The notes beneath the pieces are model-generated. The model was not told where the DNA came from and made no database searches. It saw only the letters and a program-made list of their open reading frames with translations. DNA of 64,000 nt from Galerina marginata. Taxonomy: Eukaryota > Basidiomycota > Agaricomycetes > Agaricales > Galerinaceae. The stretch lies in contig JAECYW010000010.1 of NCBI GenBank assembly GCA_023014335.1, positions 2,108,001-2,172,000 on the forward strand, written 5' to 3'. The translations under genes were made by a program, and so were the position numbers. Within the stretch, counting starts at the first letter, position 1, and every line of letters starts with the position of its first letter. This document shows positions 28,241-45,094 of this stretch, one piece after another.

Positions 28241-28509
28241 GTGCGCAGAATCTAATCTAATCTGTTAGGACTACTTCCATAGGACACGAATCTGAAGGGA
28301 AGGAAAACCTGTATTTTTGAATCAAGTCAACGTCGCTTCAACAAGAGCCATTCAATATTCAATATTTGCGAGAAAATTGACAAAAAGAATGGACAAGCAA
28401 TAATTACCGCCAAAAATAAAGAGCTCGTGGGAAATCACAAAATGTCCGCTCATCCGAACCAGTGACCGCTACTACTGTCCACGACGACGACACCCGCTCG
28501 AACGCAACT

Positions 28510-29090
28510 ATGACGGAATACGAGATCTCTGAAATGAAAATGTCCTAGCTTGATAGGCAATGTCTCTCTCTCTCTCCTCGCTCGCCTGCTAGAAATCTCT
28601 TCCCGTCAGAGCACGGCCAGCTCTTCAGTATGAGCTCGCAATGGGGACGAACATGTTCGATGATGCAGAGTCGCTGTTCGAGCAGATCTATCCTGGGAAG
28701 TGGGAAGGAGGTGCCGCTCGGTGAGCAAGCCTCTGACTCGTACGCAAGTGTTGCCTCTGATTGATGAATCCGTGCCAGACTTTGATCAAAGGAGGAAGGA
28801 CTCGGTGGTAACGAATAAGCGGCTCCCGCTCGAGGCCACAGGCGCTGAGGTGTGACACGAATTATAACCCGCAGTGCCTAAAGATTACCACAATGTGCGT
28901 CCTCCGTGCACACTCCTACACCGGCTGACACCATCGTCACCCGCAGCTCACCCTCGGACAACCAACAGCCCTATAAAACTTCGGCGAATTCCAGTACTTC
29001 TACGGGTACCACAGAAGTGCCGTAGACCGCGTCATGGGGAAATTTTGCCTCAGCTCACGTAGCATCACGAACGAAGAGTTGAAAAAATGC
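28510..29090 (+). pseudogene. Decayed 5' fragment of eIF3e, introns retained
   Basis: The plus strand reproduces the first exons of the eIF3e gene at 60450-62431. It begins MTEYEISEMKMS, then a TAG, then LDRQ, followed after a shift by QYELAMGTNMFDDAESLFEQ. After a GTGAGC...CAG intron at the same place as in the real gene it reads DFDQRRKDSVVTNKRLPLEA. Further on, KDYHN, a GTGCGT...GCAG intron, and LTLGQPTAL*NFGEFQYFYG match the next two exons. Introns are kept, so the copy arose by DNA duplication, not reverse transcription. It carries stops, frameshifts and a deletion between the second and third exons. A CT repeat lies at about 28562-28575. Confidence 0.8.
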
Positions 29091-30118
29091 TGCTACACCG
29101 ACTCTTGCAACCCGTGTTCACCTATAGCCTTTTCTGTTGAGGTGTTATCTCAGTTTCCAGTGCGAGCCAGCCTCTGTCAAACGTCATGAAGATGCGCTCG
29201 GGACGTGAATGGCTAGGAGCGCGAATGGGCTTTATTTCTCGACAAGATATGCCAGTCATCCACTCGTCCGACATTGCGTATGCCTTTTATTCGTGAATCA
29301 CGACCCTCGGCGAATGCTATCCTCGCGTAAATGAGCCTCCAGATTATCCCTGAGCCCAAGTAAGTCGTATTCAATGTTCTGAAGTGATATTTAAGTGATT
29401 GACTTCCTTGATTCTCCAGCACTTGTATCGATAGCTTCCGCATATATAAGCCTCCGCGCATTGTATCAAACCTTTCACGGTCGTTTCCCTGTTGTTCATA
29501 CCGTTGACAAGGCGGAATATGGTCCACGACATTCTCCTTCTAGAGTCCGCGCCTTTGCGGTCTGGCGCTTGAAATGAATTCTTTGGAGGCCAAGTCGCCC
29601 CGACCCCCACGGTCCTGTCATCCAGTTTTCGAGCTGAACGACCAACTCACTCTTCACAGTTGAATAGGTTTGGAAGAAATCAGCTGAAGTGGGAGAAGCC
29701 CGGGCCACGGCAATGTTCAGAAAATAAGAAGTGGTACGATCCACGTCACTCCGCTTCACGTTTGCCTGACTAGTGTCGTGATAACCTACTTTATAGGTAG
29801 TTACAACACATGGATTGTGGAGGTTAAGGAACGTTATAATACATGTGACCAGCGTTCTACCATGGCGCCGAATTACTTCGTGGCTTCCTTTGCGAAGCCT
29901 TGATGAAGAACAACTTCTTTTATCGATGTGCTGGCTTGACGAAGATTTCTTGCCGGAGGTCCGGACCTTTCAGGTGATCATCTGGCGGTCCCGTGCCTAT
30001 GCTTGAACATGATTATTGCGATTGACGGACAGTGAAGAAGCTTTTTCGTTTGCATAAATGCACTGCATGTTGAAGAAATATGCGCTGACCGATTTATTTC
30101 TGCGACAGGTCTTTCAGG
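29091..30118. other. Intergenic, one weak frame
   Basis: A minus-strand frame at 29496-29759 reads MKRSDVDRTTSYFLNIAVAR... with no recognisable family. Otherwise nothing is seen before the beta-glucosidase gene. Confidence 0.35.
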
Positions 30119-32897
<2,779 letters not shown>

Positions 32898-33702
32898 AAC
32901 AAATGATGTGTCTAAATCTCGACTCGTTTGTTAATGATATTCTTTCAACTGCGCCTGTTTGAATCAACGAGAAAGCTAATGAATTGCAAGCTTATGAATA
33001 GCAAGCAACCTAACGCTTGATTCCCTACGTTTGAATGTGGACATCAAGTACTTGAACATGGATGAGAGAAGATACACACTTTTTGGCGCACTCTCTGAGC
33101 CTCTTCAACTTGGCCACAGGTCTACTTCGACATGTCTATCGATATTTCAGACCATGTGGTCGCAGTGTCATCAAAACTTCCGTCGCTCGAGGAGCAGGAG
33201 AGATAGGCAAGGCGCTCGAAAGCGAAGAACAAGGAAGGAGCTACTAGGATTGGGATAGTCGGATGAGTATAACCCATGCGACAAGCTTTCCAACTTCTGG
33301 TGGGAGATATCCTTGTTCAGATACTTTGACCTGACCAACAAGGGCATCCCGATTACCATCTGGCTTGGACAAGGAGTCATCCGCTTACCTTCATCCCGCG
33401 TTGTCAGGACCATCGGCCACGCGTATCTCACGTTTTGCGGGGCGATTCCATGATTATAAGTAAGTCTACATTATCAAAACTGGTACATATTGATTGTTGC
33501 TATGAGGATATCAGGAACTAAGCAAGGAACGGTGTACTAGGCTTTGTCGGACTTCGATACCCAGAGATATTTTCAGCAAGCGGGAGTAACGATTAGGCAG
33601 AGAGCGTGGCTGTGTAGAAAACGCGATATAAGTAGTGCCCCCTATTTCTTATTGTTGTCTCAACAGCCCACAGTCAAATCCCAAGATACCACCATATAGT
33701 CC
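32898..33702. other. Intergenic, possible gene relic
   Basis: Between 33060 and 33450 on the plus strand, protein-like pieces occur in different frames, including SVIKTSVARGAGEIGKALE and LTNKGIPITIWLGQGVIRLP. I do not recognise the family and the pieces are interrupted by stops, so this is probably a relic. Confidence 0.35.
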
Positions 33703-36640
33703 ATGACTCTCGCAACGCCCCAACCTCCCCAACGCTGGGACCATACTGAAGCAGATATCGGAAATCTGACCAAGGAGGCGATACAGAAACACAGAACCAT
33801 ACTAGATACAGTCGGCGCACTGGACCCTAAGGATTGCAACCTCGGTACCGTATGTTTATTTATCATGTTTATAGGCAGTATTTTGATTTAATCTTTCTTA
33901 CCTTAGGTATTTGTGAGTCGCCGTTCATCCGAAAATACTACCCTAAACTAACTGTTCCGACGGATAGGTTGCTCTCGAGCATGGACGGACGGATCTTAAT
34001 GTCATAATGGAACTATTGGGGGTTTATCAAAATCTCTCCCCGTCCCATGAGCTTCGCGATGCCGCAACGGCGGGGGATTCCCTCGTTCGCGACTTTAATG
34101 TTGAATCAGCTATGCGTCTTGATGTCTTCAAGTCCAAGGTCGCCGCAAACAAGAACATCAAAGAATCAGGCCAATGGGACAATCTTTTACCGGAAGAACA
34201 GCGCCTTGTCGAAAAAATGGTGAGACTGATTGTATCTCAACGATTAACCAACGCATATAATCGACCTGCAGATGCTGGAAGGAATGAGAGATGGGCTTGC
34301 TCTTCCGGCTGAAAAACAAGAAGAATTAACGACTCTGAAGAAGGAATTATCCCAATTATGCTTGGAATTCGAGGTAGTTTTAAAATCTGCTAGGCTAACT
34401 GCCTCAGTGCTGACAAGTCCCTAGAAAAACGTCAACGAAGAAAATGTAAATAGCATCCCACTTTCGAAGGGCGACCGGTGCTCAATAGACGTTCATTTGT
34501 AGGGTCACATCACTCTCACTGAAGAAGAGCTTACCGGCGTTCCAAACGACGTAGTTTTAGGCTACGCCAAACGGAGCGAAGGTGGAAAAGACGTCTATGA
34601 TGTGAAGTTCAAAGTCTCGGATATCAACCCCATTGTGCGTATATTGCATTTCGGGTATTTCAATTGATATCTCAAAATTTTACTGAACAGCTCCAATACG
34701 CGGAAGATCCACAAGTACGAAAACGCGCACACCAAGCAAATGAATCACGATTAGAAGTCAATGTACCCATACTGGCCAAGATTATGACGTTGCGTCAAAA
34801 GGTTGCTGGTCTTCTTGGATATAACAGTTGGTACGTTGTCCATGCACTGCGGGACATTCGATATTAAGGAAATTGACAGGGCGGATTATGTTACCGAAAT
34901 CAAAATGGTCAAATCAGGAAAGGGGGTCGAAGACGTAAGTCGTATAGTACTTCATGGATTTTGACTGTCTAATTAGTCGGCAGTTCCTAGACGATCTTGA
35001 ACAGAAGCTTCATCCAATCGGCGTCACAGACTGCGAAAACCACCTGGCTCTCAAGAAGAAGGAGCACGAAGCTAGAGGTATCCCTTTCGATGGGAAATAC
35101 TACCTCTGGGATAATCCCTACTACTCAGTAAAATACGTCAAACAGGTCCTGGACTTGGATCAGAACGTCGTGAAGGAATATTTTCCTGTCCCTCACGTCG
35201 TTGCTGCCATTTTGGAGATCTATCAGAATCTTCTTAGCGTTCAATTCGAGGAGATAAAAGGTGCAAGTGTTTGGCATCCAGGTACATGGCGCCAGTTTTT
35301 CTTCGACCAAGCTCATTTTTGGTAATCGTTTTAATGAATTATGATATAGAGGTCCAAGTCTTCGCGGTTTGGGAGAAAGGCGCCAAAGACGAATCAGGTT
35401 TTCTCGGCTATGCATATCTCGACCTTACTCCTCGTCGTGCGTATTTTTTTATCCCTGTCAGTGCATTGGTTACTCAATCTCAATTTTAGCTGGAAAATTT
35501 CCCAACCCAGCAATATGGCCATTCCTACCGGGTCATGAACTCCCCGACGGAAAGCGCAGCTACCCCTCATGCGCAATTGTTGCCAGTCTAGCTAAGCCGA
35601 CACCTCAGAGGCCGGCTCTGATGGGTCATTTCGACACCGTCCTCCTTTTCCATGAGGTAGGGCATGTGTTCCACGAGCTTTTGAGCAAGACCAAGTTCGC
35701 TCGATTCCATGGTACATCGTGAGTTCCTCGTTTTTAATGTATTTAGATACTATATTGACTCATCTGATAGCGGCGCTCAAGATTTTGGGGAAGCACCTTC
35801 CCAGATGTTGGAAAACTGGTGCTTAAGCTTTTGTTCTTTTATTTATTTCGTCGAATTAATAGGTTGGCCGTAGGTGCTATGAGCCCAGGGTTTTGGAAAG
35901 GATCACCAGTCATTACGAAACGAAGAAGCCAATGTCCTCGGAACTCATTGAAAAACTTGTTAAAAAGTCACCTTCTGCTTTCTTTCCTTAACATTTCATA
36001 ATGCTCAATGTTGTTTCGCAGCCGATACATGAATTTTGGCTTGTTCAACCTCCGTCAAGTCTTTTTCGCCAAGTACGATATCAAAGTGCATACCGAGCAG
36101 GGTAACTAGATCTAAAGTCAAAAGCAAGTGAACAAAGTACTGAATTTAATCTCGTAGATATCGAGGACTATACCCACTACTGGTGTAGCCTCCGCAATAA
36201 AATCTTACTTCTAGAACACGACAAGGAGTGCCCAGGCCAGAGTGCGTTCAGCCACCTCATTGGCTATGATGCGGGATATTACGGGTGTGTGATCTTCTTA
36301 CCACCCCGTTATTTATTTTTCGTGTTTCAATGTGAACGACCTGCGTTATTTACAGGTACATGTATTCCAATGTATTCGCAGCGGATATGTACGCCACCGT
36401 ATTCAAAGCCGATCCTCTCGATTCTGTACGGGGAAAACTGTACCGTGACAAGGTCCTTCAACCGGGCGGTAGTCGCAATGCGTTGGAGATCGTCCAGGTA
36501 AAGTTTCACCCCATGCGTGATTTGATCCATACTGAAATTGTAGTTTATAGGACTTCCTCGGACGGCCACCCAACAGTGAGGCATTTTTGCAACAGCTGTT
36601 CGGAACTACATCAGCTTCAACGACAAACCCCACTATTTGA
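33703..36640 (+). CDS. M3-family zinc metallopeptidase (thimet oligopeptidase-like)
   Basis: About a dozen exons, ATG 33703 to TGA 36638-36640, encode roughly 670 residues. The start MTLATPQPPQRWDHTEADI has no signal peptide, suggesting a cytosolic enzyme. The zinc site HEVGHVFHE lies at about 35651, and the third zinc ligand region FGEAPSQMLENW follows after an intron. The substrate-binding C-terminal segment HLIGYDAGYYGYMYSNVFAADMY is split between the last exons. M3A enzymes degrade short peptides released by the proteasome and other proteases. All catalytic residues are present. Near 33845-33968 splicing is ambiguous: a 6-base exon GTATTT can be used or skipped without changing the frame. 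Convergence with no neighbouring gene suggests an independent transcription unit. Confidence 0.9.
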
Positions 36641-37005
36641 GCAGGGCAATGGAAGATAATACTAAAATTGCGAGAATAGTGTTTCGCCTGGCTGGATGTG
36701 GATGCTCTACATTTATCTCTCAAGATCGTAACGGTTGTTCCATGCGATATTAATGTTGTTGAGAGCACTTGCTTGTGTGTTCAATGGGGCTTCGCATAAT
36801 ACAAGGAACCATGTTCACACAAAGACGACGGAGGTTGTAAGAGGTTGTATTTTACTATTTATAAATGTTCAACGTCGACGCGTTGACGCGCCGTGGTACT
36901 CGCGTGACTCGCGTTGTTTCAACAATCCGAATTTCGTTTGTAAGTTGAAACTTGACCAAGTTGACATTCCCATCGTCTGCCCTGGACGGTCTCCCTTGAA
37001 TCGAC

Positions 37006-38091
37006 ATGAAGTCTTGTCCATATTGTCGATACACATCCCGGACTAACAATCCCAACAACCTCCGCCGACATAATGCCCGGATGCACTGCGAAGAATATCG
37101 TGTTATTGACAAAGGTATGCCCTTTCGTTTATCTTTCGGACAATATTTCAACCTTAACACTGCAGGAAGCCGAAAAACGATATATACTTTAAGAAGGGAA
37201 ACTCCGACATCTGCTATTTACTGCCCCACCTGCCAATTTTCTTGCCCATGTTTCGAGACATTGCTGCCCCATCTTGCTAGGGAACTTCGCGTCAAGTTGA
37301 GAAGCTCTTCGAAGCCCTTCCCGAAAGTTTCTCCTAGTCTTCGCCCTAATTCGAAGGCCCCCAAAGCTGAGGTAAAGGATGAAATAAAGAATGACTTAGA
37401 GAATGAGATTTCCCTTTTCGTAAGCCCTGTCATTTCTACAACGACGATTGGAAATACTAAGTCCTGCCCACCATCTCTTACTTAGACACCACAGCCATCT
37501 GATTTTGAGACCCGGGGGGACGATGGCAATCGCGACAGTTCGTATGTTCCACCTAGCAGATCTCCGTCTGCCAGTGCGGCTGTTGCGATCGTTGCGCCGC
37601 CTCGACGTAGTAAACGGGTTTCTACTACGGGCACTACAACCGCCCCACCTTCACTGCAGTCAGGTATCGACGACGACACCGTCTATGTTGCGCGAACTAT
37701 CTCCAAGCAGAAGTCCACCAAAGGCGCCCCTCGGGACACCAAGTCGACTCAAAAGAAGCGAGCTCGTGCTCCAGCTGCCGCTGCCGCTGCTGCGCCTCCT
37801 CCAAAGCGCCGACGGGTCCAAACGTCTCGTCCACAATCGCCTTCACGCAACCAGGATAACGTTCGTGTTTCTTCAGCAGCTAGAAAGACTGAAGCTATGG
37901 AACGCGTTCAGCGCCTTGAAACGACGCTCTCTGATAGATGTATTGTCGCGCTCATCGACCTCTTCCAGACCGACGTTTCCGCTGCCGATGCGTACCTTGC
38001 CCTCACTCGTGAGGGTGTGCGGAAAATGTGGGTCGAAGATCGTATCCGCCATTTTCTCGAGGAGGAGAATGAGCTTGAGGAGGAGTTTTAA
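37006..38091 (+). CDS. Zinc-finger family protein with shared C-terminal domain, copy E
   Basis: Three exons. Exon 1 is a zinc module (CPYCRYTS...HNARMH). An intron in phase 1 follows, then a second module (CPTCQFSC...LLPHLAREL) whose last histidine is replaced, then an intron in phase 0. The last exon holds a long disordered linker with an alanine run and basic patches (KKRARA, PPPKRRR), probably nuclear signals, and the shared C-terminal domain: RKTEAMERVQRLETTLSDRC...VSAADAYLALTREGVRKMWV. Intron positions match the copies at 48441, 51868 and 55490. Likely a nuclear DNA-binding protein. This copy is the most diverged of the intact four in its linker. Confidence 0.75.
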
Positions 38092-38473
38092 TTGCCGCAT
38101 GGCGAATTCGGGTTGCTAGAGTTTTCTCTTCCAGGAACATATGGCCATCGCTGGGCGATGATTCAGATACTCATGCCTGCATTATTTTTTTTTTCAATTA
38201 TTCTCGGTGATAGGTTGTCTGATACTACTTCCCCCAGAGTTCTGTGCCTACTGGCTGAGGCTCCTGATTCGATGCTTGTCTCAACGATGTAGGCTATATG
38301 ATGAAAGATCAACTATTTACAATGGATCTCGAGATTGTAGAAATTCTTCGTACCCTCGGAAAGAAATTCATTTAACTGCTTTCGCCTTTTTTTCGTTATA
38401 AATAAGTCCATGTTGCACACCGAATCACCCAAAAAGAAAACAAATCGAATAAAGAAATACCGAACCACACGAA
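38092..38473. other. Intergenic between convergent genes
   Basis: About 380 bases carrying the 3' regions of copy E and the D-lactate dehydrogenase gene. No gene seen. Confidence 0.5.
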
Positions 38474-41290
38474 CTACGGCTTGGACGGTTTCTCCGGTGG
38501 CTCGTCATCTGGGTACAACTTAAAAAATCCCATTAGTACAACGTTCTTCATGAAGGAAAGGCACGAAGTCAATGCCCACCTTTCCCGGATTAAACAGACC
38601 CAACGGATCGATCGTCCGCTTAATGGTCTTCATCAGTTCCACGGTACCCTCTCCAAGCTCTTCGACCAAGTACTCCTTCTTCCCAATGCCCACTCCATGT
38701 TCGCCCGTACCTGCAGGTGCTCGTTAACCACCACCTCTTTTTCTTTCAGAAAACTGAACGTACAAGTCCCATCAAGCGCGATAGCCCTTTTCACCATCCG
38801 ATGCACCACCTCCTTCGCCTTCTTCATCTCCTCATCCGTCTTGAACAAGATCAACGCATGGAAGTTCCCATCCCCCACATGTCCGACGATAGTAGAAACC
38901 AACCCAGCGCTAGCAATATCCTTCTTCGTCTCGTACACCAGCTCAGGAAGTGCTGAAACCGGCACACTGTATCACAACCCACAAAAAATTAAATTAAATC
39001 AGCCACCACTGTCAATGAACTTCAAAAAAAAAAAATGGGCGACTACGCACCAAACATCCGTAGGCCACCCCCTCGCCCCATCAACAAGCGCCATCCCCGA
39101 ATAATGCGCGTTCTTCCGATCGTCCCAGAGCGCCTGCGCCTCGTCCTCTCCTCGAGCGAGGCGGAACCCGGTACCGCCGTGCTGCTCTACGACGCGCTGC
39201 ACGATAGCGGCTGTTTCGGCGAGCGAGGAGGGGGTTGGGCCTTGGAATTTGAAGAAGAGGCTGTCGAGTTCTGGGTAGGGCTGTTGGGCTTGGGCTTGGG
39301 TTTTGGATTTGGATTTTGTGGACGTGGAGGTGGGGGAGGAGGATACGCGGTATTTGTTGATGGCGGAGATGAAAATGTTGTCTACTAGCTCGACGCATTC
39401 TGCAAGTCGGGTGGGATGGGTAAGTAGAAAGGCCGGATTGGCAGGCAGGACAAGGGATACGCACGGATGCCTACGCCGGCTTGCATAACGTCCACCACCG
39501 CCTCTGTAGCTTTCTGCACATTGGGGAAGTGCACGATTGCTACTGTCGTCGGGAGAAGCGGGGCTAGGCGGAGGGTCACTGGATATAGCGACACGGATCA
39601 GCATTCGGCGGTCTCGTTCCCATTCCCGTTCTCGTTCTGGTTCGAAAAGGTAAAATATATGCGCGAAATAAGGACGTCGCTCGCCGGAAGCGAAGAGAAA
39701 ATAAGAGAAGAGGAGAGGAGAGAAGGGACAGAATCGGGATACACACCTTCAGTAATAATCCCCAGCGTGCCTTCCGCCCCAATGAACAGCTTGGTAGTGT
39801 CGAACCCGGCGGAGGACTTGCGCGAGCGGCGGCGAGTTTTTATCACTTCGCCCGAGGGGAGGACGACTGTCTGTTTGTTTCAAAAAAAAAAATTTAAATA
39901 AAACAAGAGAAAAGGAAATGAAAGGAAGAGAAGAAAGTTAGAAATCGTTCGATCTGCTTAGAGTGGAAAGGCTGGTACGCACGACGTTGAGGAACCATTC
40001 GCCTTTAGCTGTTCCGTATCGGACGGCGTTGGCTGCGATGAAGGTTAGATTTAAATTAGCGAAGGCAGACTTTACAGGCTAAGGAGGACGAGAATTGGAC
40101 AGAAGGCTGGGACGTTGGAAGAACTTACTCCCGGAGCAGCCTGTGCTGAGCATGCCTCCTATAGTCGCTCCAGGCGCTGGATCAATCTTGTAAATAGTAT
40201 CAGGATATAAACGTGGATGAAGGAGAGGATTCGAGGGCTTACGGGGAAGAACAACGGAATACCTATAGCATTCAAATCAGAAACTTGAGTATATGCGTCG
40301 AATCAAGGAAAGATTTAGTATCCATACCTTTCTCCTTGAGCGTCTCGTTGATATCCATCCAGCGTGCGCCAGGTTGGCACACCAGGTCGGAATCCGTCTC
40401 TAATTTCACGGTTAGAATGTTCAATTTCACCGCTAATAATCTCCGAGTGGAAAGGGGAGAAAGGAAACTTGGAGTACCGTGTATTGCGAGAATCTGGTCC
40501 ATGTTGGCCATGTCCACGCAGATTCCGCCGCTCTGGGGGGAAGGAGGGTTAGGTACGTTCTAAACGAGCGATGAGAGGGCAGGAGACTTACACCACGACA
40601 GTGTCCCTCCAAATTCGTCCCCCCTCCATACGCTGTGATAGGAATACGGTACTTGGTGGCGATCTTGACGACTTTGACCACGTCTTCTGTTGATTCGGGG
40701 TAGATTACCACGCCGTGGCTCATGCCTACATAAAGACGAAACCAAGAGGCTTAGTGAGCCGTGAAACAGGAAGGAGAGGAATGAATGCAGAATCCAAGAA
40801 ACGCACCTGGATAGTGGTCGTTCGGCGAGAACCCATGCTCGTGCAAGTCGTCGGGATCTGTGGACACTTTCCCCTCGTCCTTGTCTTCCGTCAACGCCGC
40901 CTTCAGCTCCTGGATGGCTTTTTGCAGATCTTCTGGACCGCCGTATCGCGGTGTGCGCGTCGAGTATGAATACCGAGACTCAGATCCACTGGCAGACCGA
41001 CGAGACTCGTCATTCGAGATGAAGAAAGGCGATTGGGCGAGCTCGAATCCGCCGAGCGCACTGGCTATGGCCACCAACAACAGAGTCAGTGCTCGACCAC
41101 TCGGACCAGGAGTAGATTGTTTGGGTTCGTGGTTGGGTTCGTTCACAGTCGACAGTTGCCTGGCGTTCCCGTTCCATTGAGAGTAGTTAGATTTCGATTT
41201 CGTCAAGCTGGCCCGAGTCCCGGTCCAAAAATAACGCTGACGCTGACGTGTTGCGCCTCGAGCGAGACCTGAACGAAGTAGGGTGAGCAT
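38474..41290 (-). CDS. Mitochondrial D-lactate dehydrogenase (cytochrome), FAD-linked
   Basis: About ten exons, ATG 41290 to TAG 38474-38476. The N-terminus is basic and serine-rich (mitochondrial presequence) and includes one hydrophobic segment, [18 protein letters not shown], as in the membrane-anchored yeast enzyme. The FAD-binding part reads [65 protein letters not shown] and [19 protein letters not shown]. The C-terminal cap includes [11 protein letters not shown] and [13 protein letters not shown], ending [17 protein letters not shown]. The enzyme oxidises D-lactate to pyruvate and passes electrons to cytochrome c. A Ser/Thr/Lys/Gln-rich insertion ([20 protein letters not shown]) interrupts the cap domain; it is low-complexity and probably a loop. 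No inactivating change is seen. Confidence 0.92.
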
Positions 41291-41758
41291 GGGCAGGGAT
41301 GAAGAACGTGGAGAGCACGTTAACGGTCCAACCCAGGCAGCACCGTTACGTGGTGGGTGGGATAGGAATTGACAAAAGGCCTTTAACCGATAGACGTACC
41401 TCGTGTTGCCCTTCTGGGCTCTTTCTCTGGGAGATGATCACAGGACCATGCGAGCAGGGTCTAAACTGGGCTCAGACTGGCTTCGCCACCCCCGATTCCA
41501 CCGGCTGGCGCCTAACTGGGTCTTCGTTCGCAGGCCTCGATAGAATTTCTGGCGGTCGTGGGTGTGGAGGAACAGGCGATGTCGATCAACCATTCTCACA
41601 TTGGGTTATGAAATCTTCCTGATAAGATAAGATCAAGATGACATCCTTTAGCGAACGGCGCACTGCGCATGTCAGTCCATTGTCAATCATGCAATCTCGA
41701 ATATTGTTTAACCGAGAGATGAACCCCACCTTGACGACCGTCCGATCCATCCAAAGCC

Positions 41759-41764
41759 CATATA
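41759..41764 (+). promoter_or_regulatory. TATA-like element of the HsbA-like gene
   Basis: ATATAA about 70 bases upstream of the ATG at 41831. The region 41291-41758 is the divergent promoter area shared with the D-lactate dehydrogenase gene and shows no other gene. Confidence 0.4.
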
Positions 41765-41830
41765 ACGCACCTTCTCACTGCAAGCTCTCAGCCAACTCTC
41801 AGCTTTCCTGGCTCCTTGAATCGTTCAGAC

Positions 41831-42557
41831 ATGAAGACGAAACTAACATGCACCCTCCTCGCTTTATTCCCCCTTCTAAGCCACGCATCATCCATCCCCT
41901 TTATCTTCACAAACATCTCCACTCAAGCCAGCACGGTCGTCAACGCTCTCCAGGCTTTTCCAAGCACTGGAGCGCCCCCTTCCTGGGCCACGGCAAGCCC
42001 CCTTCATTAGCCATCTTCGTTATTGCTTTATCAACAATTTCTCCTCTGTTATAAAGGGTATTCATACCAAGACTGTTAACCTAGAATCCTCGATTGACAT
42101 CGGAACGAGCGCCTTGAATGTGCGTGCATCCTTGGACGAATTTTCTAGCTCGTACTGATCAATATGGTGGTGTTTTCTATGTTATGCAGAGTGCTCCAAA
42201 ACCGCTGTCGGAGGCTGACGGCTCCGCCATCGTAGCCGACGCCGTTGGGTGGATCAAACCGCCCCTCCTTCAAGCCTTACAGCTATTCATCTCAAGAGAG
42301 CAGCCCTTCCAATCGTTCCCTGGTATTCCAGCGCTTATCAAACAGGACCTCGTCAACCTCGACCAGAGTGTTCTGAAGTTCGAGGCTGCGTTGATCTCAG
42401 CTGCACCGGTCAGACTCTACTCCTCGTAATCTTTGAGATTGTTCTTCTTGATGACGTCGCGATATTACAGGCTGACCAGGTCGCTCAAGCAACCTCGCTA
42501 AAGACAACCCTTGACGCAGCGTTCGCTAGCACTCTTTCTGCATACACCTCAGACTGA
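41831..42557 (+). CDS. Secreted hydrophobic-surface-binding (HsbA-like) protein
   Basis: Four exons. The signal peptide MKTKLTCTLLALFPLLSHAS is followed by NISTQASTVVNALQAFPSTG. Later exons read GIHTKTVNLESSIDIGTSALN, then KPLSEADGSAIVADAVGWIK and ALIKQDLVNLDQSVLKFEAAL, and finally ATSLKTTLDAAFASTLSAYT. This is the all-helical pattern of the HsbA family, whose founding member in Aspergillus adsorbs to hydrophobic surfaces and recruits hydrolases. The first intron appears to be a GC-AG intron (GCAAGC at about 41989); no GT donor keeps the frame. The gene is convergent with peroxidase 2, about 310 bases apart, which might simply reflect secretome clustering. Confidence 0.78.
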
Positions 42558-42867
42558 AGGCCGGCTCGAAGCGTAACCATAACATCCCTATACGTACTCC
42601 CCACCAGCCACGGCACATTGGGCGACTTCTTTACTTAAGCAGTTCCACGACATGATACCCGTGGTCTACTCATTTGTCCGAAATAATTTACAAACTAAAA
42701 CCCCCAACCGAAAGTCCACCACACACCACTCAGAAACGTCAGCCTGCCATCCCCTATAACCCAGCTAACAAACAGAAAGGGAACTTACAAGCACCAGACC
42801 TTCAACCCGCCAATCCAAAAGTTCAGTCAAATCCTTATTATTTTTATTCATCGTAAGGAAGGGGTAC

Positions 42868-44989
<2,122 letters not shown>

Positions 44990-45088
44990 ATTATTAAATA
45001 ATGACAATACAGAGAGGGGGAGGGAGAGAACGAAGGGAATGACGAGGAAGAATAAATGATAGTCTGCTGTGCTCAGGCTTGGAGCATC

Positions 45089-45094
45089 TTTATA
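45089..45094 (-). promoter_or_regulatory. TATA box of peroxidase 2
   Basis: TATAAA on the minus strand about 100 bases upstream of the ATG at 44989. Confidence 0.45.

Noticed and set aside
39035..39388. Plus-strand glycine-rich frame
   Set aside because: Antisense to D-lactate dehydrogenase exons and the Ser/Thr/Lys-rich insertion.
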